A stretch of 64,000 nucleotides of DNA from Candidatus Omnitrophota bacterium (GTDB lineage Bacteria > Omnitrophota > Gorgyraeia > Velamenicoccales > Velamenicoccaceae), in assembly GCA_003451585.1 (NCBI GenBank), contig DMEU01000023.1, positions 14,674 through 78,673 on the forward strand, read 5' to 3'. The notes beneath the pieces are model-generated. The model ran no database searches and was not told the origin of the DNA. It saw nothing but the letters and a program-made list of their open reading frames with translations. Shown piece after piece: positions 1 through 8,336 of this stretch. The position numbers and the translations under genes were made by a program. Position 1 is the stretch's first letter. Each line of letters starts with the position of its first letter.

Positions 1-3000
1 GTATCAAGGATACATACTCCCGCACCTGTTCAGTGCCGCGCGTGTCCTTTTCAAACGAGGCCTTATAGTCAAGGACGTACACCTTGTCTTCTGCCACGAC
101 AAGCCTGTCTATCCTTTTAACATTACCGGACTTATCTACCACCTCGGCCTCATTAAAGGCCTGCGAAGCGCCAGAAAGGAAAAAAGGAGAAAATCTCTTA
201 TCTGACGAGAATCTTTCCAGGATACGCGCGCAATCTTCCATGTTCAAAATACCGGGGAACTTATCCTGCGCCCTCTGGAACGCCTCTTTTAATACCGCAT
301 CTTTTTCTTTAAGCGAAAGGGTGCCTACGCAAGAAAGAAAATAGTGCAGGGCCTCGCCGAAAAAGAGTTTGTCTTTATTCCTGAGCAGCCGTGATTCTCC
401 GAATTCCCCCTTAAGAGATTGCCCTAAAAACTTTACCCAGTCGACGTAAGATGAAGGCGGCAGCTCAACCTCGGATCGCATGCCGGCCGCGCACTTGCCT
501 CTTGTCCCCTCGGGTATACTGCCCCTGTCTATCCGTGATCCACAGGCAAAAAGCCGCGCGGCATAAGAATTCCGTTTTACCCCTTGAGGTAAAAATATGT
601 GCAGCTCCTCTTTGGCCCTGGTCAATGCCACATATATCGCGTTTAACTCATCGATAAAAGACTTCACATACTCATGCCTGTAAATATCATCGAGCCTCCC
701 TGAAAAATCCCTGTATTTCTTGTGCAGGCTCCTCAACACGGTATGGCCTCGCTCAAAACTGGCCGCCATCTTGCCTGCTTCCACACTCATCTCCATAAAA
801 GGCAGGACAACGGCATCAAATTCCAGGCCCTTGGCCTTGTGTATCGTCAGCACCTTGACCGCGTCAACACCCAAGACACGGCAATAAAGCTCCTCGCCTT
901 TGGCCTCGCTAAAAAACTCCAAAAACAATGAAAGGCTGTTCTTCTCCTGTTCCTGTTCCTTTATCAACTCAAGAAACCTCATGAAGAAACCCTGGCCTTC
1001 GGGGAAAGAGGCCGGACAGTTAAAACGGCGCAGTATGCTGACCGTCAACTCATACAGCGGGACAAAACCGACGTTCTTAAAGAACTCCTCGAAAAAATCC
1101 TCCCACACTTGAGGGAACCTGCGCCTGAACTCACGATAAAAATACACGGCTTTTTCTTTATCCTGCTTATCTCTTAAAGAAAAGATGAGATCGTGCATGC
1201 CTTGCCTATCTAACCCCGAGGCCGACAGGAATATGTCGCCTAAAATAAACGAAACAAAAGACAGGTTGTCGATGGGCGAATTAAGGAATTTCAGGAATGA
1301 GACGAGCTCTTTGATAAGGGCGTTGTTGCGGATATTAAGCGACTTTTCCGACTCTACCGGTATGCCTGCCTCAACCAGCCACTCCGTCACAAGCTCGGCA
1401 TCGTCGTTCTTGCGCACTAGAAGAGCTATGTCTGCGTATCTATACCTGCCGGAGAGCTCCTTGGTAAGCTCTAACAGCCCCTGCCTGATACAGGCAGACC
1501 TATCCTCTTTATTTTCCCCTTCGAACACCTGCAGCCGCACATAACCGCCCTGCGAGTCTTCCGCAAGCTCCTGTTCTGCCCCTTCAAAGACTTTTAATAC
1601 GGCGTCTTCATCTGTCGGCGTCAGCTCAAAGGCGTTTTTTTTCGCCTCCCTGCACCTTTCTAAAAAAAGCCGCAGGTTATTTTTTGAAAAGACATCATTT
1701 ACGAACGCGACTATCTCCCCGCGGCTGCGGTAATTACGGTTTAAGGCCTCCGTGACAAGGTTTATGCCTTGAAATCCTGATTTTACCGCGTCGGAAAGCG
1801 TCGCGTCCCCGCCCTTAAAACGATAAATAGCCTGCTTCTTATCACCGACATAAAAGAGGGACCCGTCTGTCGAAAGGGCCTCATTGGCCATCGGATAAAG
1901 GTTTTCCCACTCCAAAGGGCTCGTATCCTGGAATTCATCTATCAAGATATGTTTAAGCCGCATCGCAAGCCTGTAGTAGAGCTCCGGCACGGTCATCCCG
2001 CCTTCATCGAACAAAAATCTCGCCTGGCGGTTAAGCTCATCTAAGAACAATACGTCGTCTTTTTCGGCGCGCGCCCTGAAATATGACATAACCCTGGAAA
2101 ATATGGCCAGGTACGGATCGATCAAAACAGCGGATTCGGCCTCGGCCATCAGGGCAAACTGTGCCCGTATCTGCGCCCATAGCTTTTCCGCGCGCGGCGA
2201 TATCTTGCCTGCCTTCGTCAATGGAATATCCTGGCGTGCCAGATAACCCGAGAGTTCCTTATAATCAAAATCATCTTTATGCCCGCGCAGGAACTCATCA
2301 AAGGCCTTCTCAAAGGACTTATGTACCCCTATAGGCCAATCCTCTTTCAACTGCCTCATCAGAGAAATGATGTTCCTTTTCCCGTCTGAAAGCGAACCGG
2401 GGTCAATGCCGCTGGGCACAAAATCTCCGCCGTATTGATTCATCTTATCAAAAAGCCCGCCTACCACCTCTAAGATGTTATCTTTAGGGAACCAGCCCGT
2501 CCTGTTCTCAAGGTATAAATACTGCCTCAAAAAACAGTGGAAAGCCCCGCGCACTTCCCTGTCTGTGGCGGCCGCGTCTATAAGGCTGTCCAAACTATAC
2601 TCAAGATACCTGGCGGCATCCTTGCGTATCTCAAACGTGGCCGACAGGCCAAGCCTTAAAGCGCATGTGGAAAGGATGGCATTGATAAAACTATGTATGG
2701 TCTGAACCTGGAAGAAATTATAGTTGGAGATGAGCTCGTCTGTGATCCGCAGCGCCTTTTTTTGCGCCTCGGCAAAATCAACCCCGAGAAATGCGGTAAT
2801 ATGCTCTTTTTCATCGATACGCGAAAATTTATCCAGGGCTATTTTTTTAAGCAGGCCCAAAATGCGCGCCTTCATCTGGGCAGTGGCCTTATTGGTAAAG
2901 GTAATGGCAAGGATGTTCTTTAAGGGTATCTCTTCGGGCCCAAGCGACGGATTTATCAAAAGCTGTATAAATCTTTTTGCCAGGGCATAAGTCTTGCCGG

Positions 3001-3091
3001 AGCCGGCTGATGCCTCGACAACGCAGACATGCGGGAAGGCCGGGCCGCGCTGGGCTGGGCTATCTTGTGGTTTGGATGGCTTACTTGGCAT
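1..3091 (-). CDS. UvrD/RecB-like (AddA-type) helicase-nuclease, 3' end cut by window edge
   Basis: ATP-dependent DNA helicase/exonuclease of the RecB/AddA group, expected to process double-strand ends for recombination. Translating the minus strand from the ATG at 3091 gives an N-terminal Walker A motif (ASAGSGKT) followed by AITFTNKAT, a DEXX-box-like segment (ILIDEFQDTSPLEW) near 1930 and the UvrD motif VGDKKQAIYRFKGGD near 1840. Close to the left window edge the frame contains DRLVV, VLDYKAS and a QVREY element, matching the D, DYK and QxxxY motifs of the RecB nuclease domain. The stretch is about 1030 codons, so only a short C-terminal part should be missing. The ATG directly abuts the TAG stop of the upstream acetyltransferase gene, suggesting co-transcription. 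I cannot tell AddA from other RecB-like proteins without an AddB partner in view. Confidence 0.85.
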   Translation of the reverse strand, partial: MPSKPSKPQDSPAQRGPAFPHVCVVEASAGSGKTYALAKRFIQLLINPSLGPEEIPLKNILAITFTNKATAQMKARILGLLKKIALDKFSRIDEKEHITAFLGVDFAEAQKKALRITDELISNYNFFQVQTIHSFINAILSTCALRLGLSATFEIRKDAARYLEYSLDSLIDAAATDREVRGAFHCFLRQYLYLENRTGWFPKDNILEVVGGLFDKMNQYGGDFVPSGIDPGSLSDGKRNIISLMRQLKEDWPIGVHKSFEKAFDEFLRGHKDDFDYKELSGYLARQDIPLTKAGKISPRAEKLWAQIRAQFALMAEAESAVLIDPYLAIFSRVMSYFRARAEKDDVLFLDELNRQARFLFDEGGMTVPELYYRLAMRLKHILIDEFQDTSPLEWENLYPMANEALSTDGSLFYVGDKKQAIYRFKGGDATLSDAVKSGFQGINLVTEALNRNYRSRGEIVAFVNDVFSKNNLRLFLERCREAKKNAFELTPTDEDAVLKVFEGAEQELAEDSQGGYVRLQVFEGENKEDRSACIRQGLLELTKELSGRYRYADIALLVRKNDDAELVTEWLVEAGIPVESEKSLNIRNNALIKELVSFLKFLNSPIDNLSFVSFILGDIFLSASGLDRQGMHDLIFSLRDKQDKEKAVYFYREFRRRFPQVWEDFFEEFFKNVGFVPLYELTVSILRRFNCPASFPEGQGFFMRFLELIKEQEQEKNSLSLFLEFFSEAKGEELYCRVLGVDAVKVLTIHKAKGLEFDAVVLPFMEMSVEAGKMAASFERGHTVLRSLHKKYRDFSGRLDDIYRHEYVKSFIDELNAIYVALTRAKEELHIFLPQGVKRNSYAARLFACGSRIDRGSIPEGTRGKCAAGMRSEVELPPSSYVDWVKFLGQSLKGEFGESRLLRNKDKLFFGEALHYFLSCVGTLSLKEKDAVLKEAFQRAQDKFPGILNMEDCARILERFSSDKRFSPFFLSGASQAFNEAEVVDKSGNVKRIDRLVVAEDKVYVLDYKASFEKDTRGTEQVREYVSLI

Positions 3092-3742
3092 CTACAGAGT
3101 TATTTTTTTGCCGAAGATATAAACGCGGGTATTACCGCCCGTGATATGCTTAAGATAAGTTCGCTCCTGCACATGCAGAACGCCAAACCCTTCTTTTTTA
3201 AAAAAAGACGCGCCTTTTTCGGACATTGTCGCCATATGCACGCCGGCAACCTTTTTATCGAACAGGTAGCCCAGATAGGCATGCATCAATTTTGAGCCAA
3301 GCCCTTTGCGCCGCGCGCCTTCCTTTAAATTTATATGCAGTGTGGCAGGGTATTCGCGTGAAAGATCAGGGGCGGCGAATTCACCGTTTAAAAAGCTCTT
3401 CGCCAGGGCCAAAAGAAAGGCAAAATTTTTCTTATTGAGGAGTGCCGCGCGGAAAAACGCCTTCAGCGCCAGGCGAGGCAGGATCTCAAAAAAGAACACC
3501 ATGTTAAGGCGTCTTACGTAGGTACTGCCTGTGATATATCCTGCCACCTCTCCTGAGTCTTCAACGACAAAACAGGACTGGGGCTCGTGATCGGTGAAGT
3601 AAGATGTCAAGAGGTCGGCCAGAAGCTCTTCATCGTCAAAAAAGACCGAGGCCGGCCCACCCATAAAAGCAGTCTGCCAGGCTATCGCCCGGACAGCCTG
3701 GCGGTCCTCTTTGGTATACGGACGGACGGTCTCTGCCTGCAT
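3092..3742 (-). CDS. GNAT-family N-acetyltransferase
   Basis: A 216-residue protein of the GCN5-related acetyltransferase fold, expected to transfer an acetyl group from acetyl-CoA to an unknown amine substrate in the cytoplasm. The family signature is the acetyl-CoA-binding loop RRKGLGS at residues 144-150, preceded by the beta strand ATLHINL and followed by helix KLMHAYL. The segment VAGYITG near residue 66 fits an early strand of the fold. It sits between an ArnT-like glycosyltransferase gene (1 bp gap) and the helicase-nuclease gene (0 bp gap), so the three are probably one transcript. Neither neighbour reveals the substrate. Confidence 0.8.
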   Translation of the reverse strand: MQAETVRPYTKEDRQAVRAIAWQTAFMGGPASVFFDDEELLADLLTSYFTDHEPQSCFVVEDSGEVAGYITGSTYVRRLNMVFFFEILPRLALKAFFRAALLNKKNFAFLLALAKSFLNGEFAAPDLSREYPATLHINLKEGARRKGLGSKLMHAYLGYLFDKKVAGVHMATMSEKGASFFKKEGFGVLHVQERTYLKHITGGNTRVYIFGKKITL

Positions 3743-3743
3743 C

Positions 3744-5399
3744 TTAGCGTTTCGTTATCCTTGTGACATATTCATCGCCGGCGACTTTCAGGACCTCAAA
3801 CGTAAATTCGCTATCCAGCACCCTCTCTAAATCTTTCAATCCCTTCTTTTTCAACACGGCATACGTCAAAGGCTGGCGCCGCAGAAAATCCGCAACCATT
3901 TCATGCCTGTTCAAATACGGTATAGGGTGCGGGCTGAAATACCCCTTGCCGCCTATATCTACGACAGCCACATCTTTGTCCGTATAGAAACGCACCGCGC
4001 GCGCGTAAAACTTGGCTGTAAGTATCGTGTTATCTACACGGTAATTATCCGTTAAAAATTCACAAGCTTCCTTGCTTGAGGCGTAGCTTTCAAAATCCTC
4101 ATGTACCATAAACGCAAAATACAAAAGGACCGGCAGGACGAGCGACGTCAAAGCAAGATGCAAAACAAAGCGGCGGCGCATGAGGAAATAGAACAGCCAG
4201 AATAGATAAAACACAAACACGCATATCAAAAGATGCACAGGTGTCGCGTTGACGACATAGACCGAGAAATACATGGTGGCAAAAAAGAGCCCAGCCGGTA
4301 TAAAGAGAAAGAACAACGCCGTCGCCCAGGCTGCCGCATAGAAAGACCTGGGCGGCTTGGCCGCCTCAAGCACGGATACCACATAATCCCCCAAAAACAG
4401 TGCCAGCGCAGGAAAAAGCGGAAAAATATAACTTACCAGTTTTGAATGGGCAGGCTGAAAGACGAGCAGGACAACAGCTACCCAGCAAGTCAGGAAGAGA
4501 TAGAAGCCGGTCGCGTCACGCTTCAAAGACCTTACCCAATGGCCAAAGCCGGCCAAAAGATAAAAACTCCATGGGAACATACAGCCAATGATAGAGGCCG
4601 GGTAAAAATACCAGGTATCGTTACCCAGGTGTTCTGCCTCAAGGAGCCTGCGCACATGGTCGTTATAAAAAAATTCCTGTGTAAAAACTGCGCCGTATTT
4701 TTTTATCATAAGCGCGTACCATGGCACAGCCACAAGGCAACAGGCAAAAAAACCGTAAAGAGCTTCTTTGCAGAGCAGGAATTTCAATTCTCTTCTTATA
4801 GAGAGAAAAACGATAACGGTTAAAACAGGTATCAGGAAACCAAGAGGCCCCTTTGTAAGCACGGCAAGGGCGGAAAATACAAAAAACAAAAAGTAGCCTG
4901 TCCCCTTTTTACCACGGCCCGCGTATCCCCAGAAGAATGACGCCAGAGAAAAAAAGATGAACACACTGAAAAAAAGGTCCGTAAAGACCGTCCTGGACAA
5001 ACCTATATAGAGGTTGTTAGACATCATAAAGAACGCGGCCCACATCGCACGGCGGCTGTCTTTGAAAGCCGCAAGGCCAAACGCGTATACAGCCAGGACG
5101 CCGAACATCCCAAAGAGCGCCGGGAAGAACCTGGCGGAAAAACTCGATATGCCGAACACCTCAAAAGCCGTACGCAGGAGCCAATAAGTGAGTATCGGCT
5201 TCTCAAACTGCGGCTGGCCAAAAAGATAAGGCGTCATCCAGGTATCTTTTTGCATCATCTCCTTGGCTGTCTGGGAATAAAATACCTCATCGGGATTGGT
5301 GAGGCTTAAAACCCCGTTACCCAGCATCAAGAAACAATAGGAAAGAACGGCAAGGACCAATATCTGTTTTACATGCTTATTATTCATTAAGTTCGACAC
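3744..5399 (-). CDS. ArnT-like glycosyltransferase (GT39/GT83 type), polytopic membrane protein
   Basis: A 551-residue integral membrane protein with about ten or more hydrophobic segments. The N-terminus has the ArnT/PMT pattern: a first membrane helix, then the periplasmic loop TNPDEVFYSQTAKEMM with the acidic pair, and FEKPILTYWLL. Family members use polyprenyl-phosphate-linked sugars to glycosylate lipid A or other envelope acceptors on the outer face of the inner membrane. Length matches the family (about 500-560). It is the first gene of a three-gene run with the acetyltransferase and helicase genes. The sugar and acceptor cannot be told from sequence; the C-terminal soluble part (roughly from residue 425) is short. 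Confidence 0.8.
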   Translation of the reverse strand: MSNLMNNKHVKQILVLAVLSYCFLMLGNGVLSLTNPDEVFYSQTAKEMMQKDTWMTPYLFGQPQFEKPILTYWLLRTAFEVFGISSFSARFFPALFGMFGVLAVYAFGLAAFKDSRRAMWAAFFMMSNNLYIGLSRTVFTDLFFSVFIFFSLASFFWGYAGRGKKGTGYFLFFVFSALAVLTKGPLGFLIPVLTVIVFLSIRRELKFLLCKEALYGFFACCLVAVPWYALMIKKYGAVFTQEFFYNDHVRRLLEAEHLGNDTWYFYPASIIGCMFPWSFYLLAGFGHWVRSLKRDATGFYLFLTCWVAVVLLVFQPAHSKLVSYIFPLFPALALFLGDYVVSVLEAAKPPRSFYAAAWATALFFLFIPAGLFFATMYFSVYVVNATPVHLLICVFVFYLFWLFYFLMRRRFVLHLALTSLVLPVLLYFAFMVHEDFESYASSKEACEFLTDNYRVDNTILTAKFYARAVRFYTDKDVAVVDIGGKGYFSPHPIPYLNRHEMVADFLRRQPLTYAVLKKKGLKDLERVLDSEFTFEVLKVAGDEYVTRITKR

Positions 5400-5435
5400 A
5401 TCATACCTCGGTTTTTAGAAAACTCTGGTGGGATA

Positions 5436-7565
5436 TTAAGGCCTTCTCAATAACATCTTTACGCGCGCGAGGAGCCGCGCGCCGTCAAAAGGCTTGCTCA
5501 TATAATCGTCGGCCCCAAGCTCTATGCCTTTGACTTCGCTCTCAGTGTCTTTCTTTGCGGTAAGCATCATAACAGGTATAGCGGCTGTCTCAAGCTGTGA
5601 TTTCAGTATCTTTGTGGCCTGGAATCCGTCCATCTCCGGCATCATGACATCTATAATAATGATATCAGGCCTTTCTTTGACGGCGCGCTCCACAGCCTCG
5701 CGCCCGTTTTTAGCCTTTATACAATCATATCCGGCACTCTTTAAACGCGCCTCCAATATCTTTAGAATATGTTCTTCATCATCAACAATAAGTATCCTGG
5801 CCCTTGAAGGCGGCTTCTCCTCTTTTGCGGCAACCGGCGCAGTTACCGGCTCCGAAACTGCTTCTCTTACAACATCAACGACTTTGCCGACTTCCTCAAG
5901 GGTTGTCAGGCCTAAAGAGACTTTTTCAATGCCGGATTCCGCCAATAAACGCAGTCCACTCTTCCTTGCTTCTTTAAGGATGGTCTCTTCAGGCGCTTTA
6001 TCCGCTATAAGGACCCGGACATCTTCGTTGATCTTTAATAGCTCAAAAATGGCTGTCCGGCCGAAGAAACCGGTAAAGTTGCACTTCTGACAACCTTTGC
6101 CGCGATGAAATTTGCGGATTTCGAACTTTTCTATGTAACTCTTGAACTTTTCCAAGAGCTCAGAAGGAGGGGTATATTCCGTGATGCAATCCTTACAGTT
6201 TACCTTAAGCAGCCGCTGGGCCGCGATCAATATAAGCGCGGAAGATATCAAATAAGACTCAAGCCCTATATCCAAAAGCCTGGTTATAGATGCCACGGCA
6301 TTATTTGTATGCAGGGTCGAAAGCACAAGATGGCCTGTCAAAGACGCCCGAAACGCGATATCCGCCGTATCCTTGTCCCTGATCTCGCCGACCAAAATAA
6401 CATTTGGGTCTTGCCTTAAGATACTTCTTAGGCCGGTCGCAAAAGTAACATCCTTGATGGGGTTCACCTGTATCTGGTTGATGCCTCCGATCAAATACTC
6501 CACTGGATCTTCGATCGTAATGATATTTTTTTCCGAACTCTTTAAATAATTGAGCGCCGCATAAAGCGTAGATGTCTTACCAGAACCGGTGGGGCCCGTA
6601 ACAAGGACCATACCCTGCGCGCTCTTACATGTATCTTTTAAAATACTCAATTCCTCCTGCCTAAAACCAAGCTTATCAAGTTCAGTCTTGGCCTCCTGCG
6701 GGTCGAGTATCCTTAAGACTATCCTTTCGCCGTAATATGTCGGTATGACCGAGACCCTTATATCAACCTTGCGGCCGCGGCTTGAGATACTAAAACGGCC
6801 GTCCTGGGCCTTACGCGTCTCCGCCAAGTCCAGGTCACTCATTACCTTAAGACGCGCCACCAGAGGGCTCAAAAGCTTGGATGGGACATCGATGATATCC
6901 TTAAGATCGCCGTCAATGCGGTAGCGGACTTTAAAGGCCTTTTCTTGAGGTTCCATGTGGATATCACTGGCACGCGCCTTGACAGCATCGCTTAAGACCA
7001 GATTAATGAACTTCGATACCGGGGCATGTTGGCCGGAGAGCGTACCTACGTCGAAACCGGTGCGCAGGCCGTAATCTTCCTCCTCATCCCCATCAGCCTT
7101 TTTATGTTCTACTACGTTTTTTAAGACGTCATAGAGCATCTCATCGGACTGGTAATACTTCTCGATATTCAAGGATATATCGCTCTTCGCGCTCAAAACA
7201 GGCTCTATGGAAAAACCTGTCAGGCTCCTTAGGTCATCGAGCGCCACTACATCTTTAGGGTCGCTCATCGCCACGACAAGTGTGTTATCCTTTTTCTTTA
7301 CCGGAAAAACGCCGTAACGCTTGGCGACTTCGTATGGCAGGACCTTTACGGCAGATGCATCGATGGCTTCTGCCTGGAGGCCAAAAACAGGCATTTTGAA
7401 TATTTCAGACGTGACCCTCAGGAGGTCAGCCTCATTGATAAAACCCATCTCGACAAGAAGCTCCTGAAGCGGTTTCTTTGCGCCTAATTGCTTTATCTGG
7501 GCATCTTTGAGCTGTTCTTCGGTGATCAAGCCATGCTGTAAAAGACTCTGTATCAAATGGGTCAT
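5436..7565 (-). CDS. PilB/GspE-type secretion ATPase fused to a C-terminal receiver domain
   Basis: A 709-residue fusion. Residues 1-150 are MshEN-like helical repeats (LITEEQL, GFINEADLL). The hexameric ATPase follows, with Walker A GPTGSGKT at 324-331, an Asp-box around IEDPVEY (351-357), Walker B-like VGEIRD (392-397), a His-box around TLHTN (417-421) and four metal-binding cysteines C457, C460, C492 and C495. Residues 589-709 form a full CheY-like receiver with D595/D596, phosphoacceptor D639 and K691. PilB-type ATPases drive type IV pilus extension; the receiver suggests that phosphorylation tunes the motor. Two lone receivers and a hybrid kinase lie directly upstream in the same operon (3 bp gap to the first receiver gene) and are obvious candidate phosphodonors. 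No pilin, pilT or pilC is visible nearby. Confidence 0.9.
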   Translation of the reverse strand: MTHLIQSLLQHGLITEEQLKDAQIKQLGAKKPLQELLVEMGFINEADLLRVTSEIFKMPVFGLQAEAIDASAVKVLPYEVAKRYGVFPVKKKDNTLVVAMSDPKDVVALDDLRSLTGFSIEPVLSAKSDISLNIEKYYQSDEMLYDVLKNVVEHKKADGDEEEDYGLRTGFDVGTLSGQHAPVSKFINLVLSDAVKARASDIHMEPQEKAFKVRYRIDGDLKDIIDVPSKLLSPLVARLKVMSDLDLAETRKAQDGRFSISSRGRKVDIRVSVIPTYYGERIVLRILDPQEAKTELDKLGFRQEELSILKDTCKSAQGMVLVTGPTGSGKTSTLYAALNYLKSSEKNIITIEDPVEYLIGGINQIQVNPIKDVTFATGLRSILRQDPNVILVGEIRDKDTADIAFRASLTGHLVLSTLHTNNAVASITRLLDIGLESYLISSALILIAAQRLLKVNCKDCITEYTPPSELLEKFKSYIEKFEIRKFHRGKGCQKCNFTGFFGRTAIFELLKINEDVRVLIADKAPEETILKEARKSGLRLLAESGIEKVSLGLTTLEEVGKVVDVVREAVSEPVTAPVAAKEEKPPSRARILIVDDEEHILKILEARLKSAGYDCIKAKNGREAVERAVKERPDIIIIDVMMPEMDGFQATKILKSQLETAAIPVMMLTAKKDTESEVKGIELGADDYMSKPFDGARLLARVKMLLRRP

Positions 7566-7568
7566 CTT

Positions 7569-7943
7569 TTAGGCCCCTTCCCCTAAGATATCATTCACTT
7601 TTTTCATAAGGTCCTCACTGTCAAAAGGCTTCGTAATAAAACCCTCAGCCCCCATCTCTAATACCTTTTCCCTTGTCTCAGGGCTTGCGTCCGCGGTAAG
7701 GAAAATAATAGGTATCGTGGCCGTATCGGAGGACATCTTAAGGTTCTTATATACGCTCATCCCGCCGCCTGCCGGCATACGGATATCCAGGATTATCAGG
7801 TCCGGTTTCTGCTCATGGGCTAAGTGCACCGCCTGCATGCCGTCAAAAGCCGCGCATGTTTCATAATGATTGGCCTTAAGGCGGCTTGTTATGACCTGGA
7901 CTATCTTTGGCTCATCATCTACCACTAAGATCTTCTTTTCCAT
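7569..7943 (-). CDS. Single-domain response regulator
   Basis: A 124-residue lone receiver domain with no output domain. The acidic pair is D9/D10, the phosphoacceptor D53 (sequence LIILDIRMP), the conserved Thr in FLTAD at about residue 83, and the lysine K105 in TKPFD. It lies 3 bp upstream of the PilB-receiver fusion and downstream of another receiver gene, so it probably relays phosphate from the hybrid kinase at 8337-10193 or interacts with the pilus ATPase. Partner assignment is inference from operon order. Confidence 0.9.
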   Translation of the reverse strand: MEKKILVVDDEPKIVQVITSRLKANHYETCAAFDGMQAVHLAHEQKPDLIILDIRMPAGGGMSVYKNLKMSSDTATIPIIFLTADASPETREKVLEMGAEGFITKPFDSEDLMKKVNDILGEGA

Positions 7944-7965
7944 AATACCCCCGCTCTCATGCCCT

Positions 7966-8313
7966 TTAAGAATACTTCTTGACTATATTGTCGACATCCG
8001 AAAGCTGGCACGGCTTATTCAAATACTCGTCAGCCCCTACAGACTTGGCCAAAAAATCTTTCATCGTAGGATATCCTGTCAGGATTACGGTTTTAGTCTT
8101 AAGATTGTTCGCCTTTACGAACTTTACCAGCTCCAGCCCTGTCATCTCCGGCATGTTGTGGTCGAAGAAAGCGATATCGTAATTGTTCTTTGTCAACAGC
8201 TCCGATGCCGCCTTGCCGTCGGATGCCGTATCGACGTCATGGCCTCTCCTCTTTAAAAATGTCTCCAGAAGATCGACTATCTCTTTCTTGTCATCCACCA
8301 CTAGGATATGCAT
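7966..8313 (-). CDS. Single-domain response regulator
   Basis: A 115-residue receiver domain alone. Visible residues are D7/D8 (VVDD), phosphoacceptor D51 in AFFDHNMP, the Thr/Ser site in ILTGY near residue 79 and K100 in NKP. It is shorter than its neighbour and diverged (TGYPTMKDFLA in the switch region). It lies between the hybrid histidine kinase gene (23 bp gap) and the next receiver gene, all on the minus strand, so it is likely part of the same phosphorelay. Confidence 0.88.
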   Translation of the reverse strand: MHILVVDDKKEIVDLLETFLKRRGHDVDTASDGKAASELLTKNNYDIAFFDHNMPEMTGLELVKFVKANNLKTKTVILTGYPTMKDFLAKSVGADEYLNKPCQLSDVDNIVKKYS

Positions 8314-8336
8314 CTGCCCTCTTATTCGGCCCGATA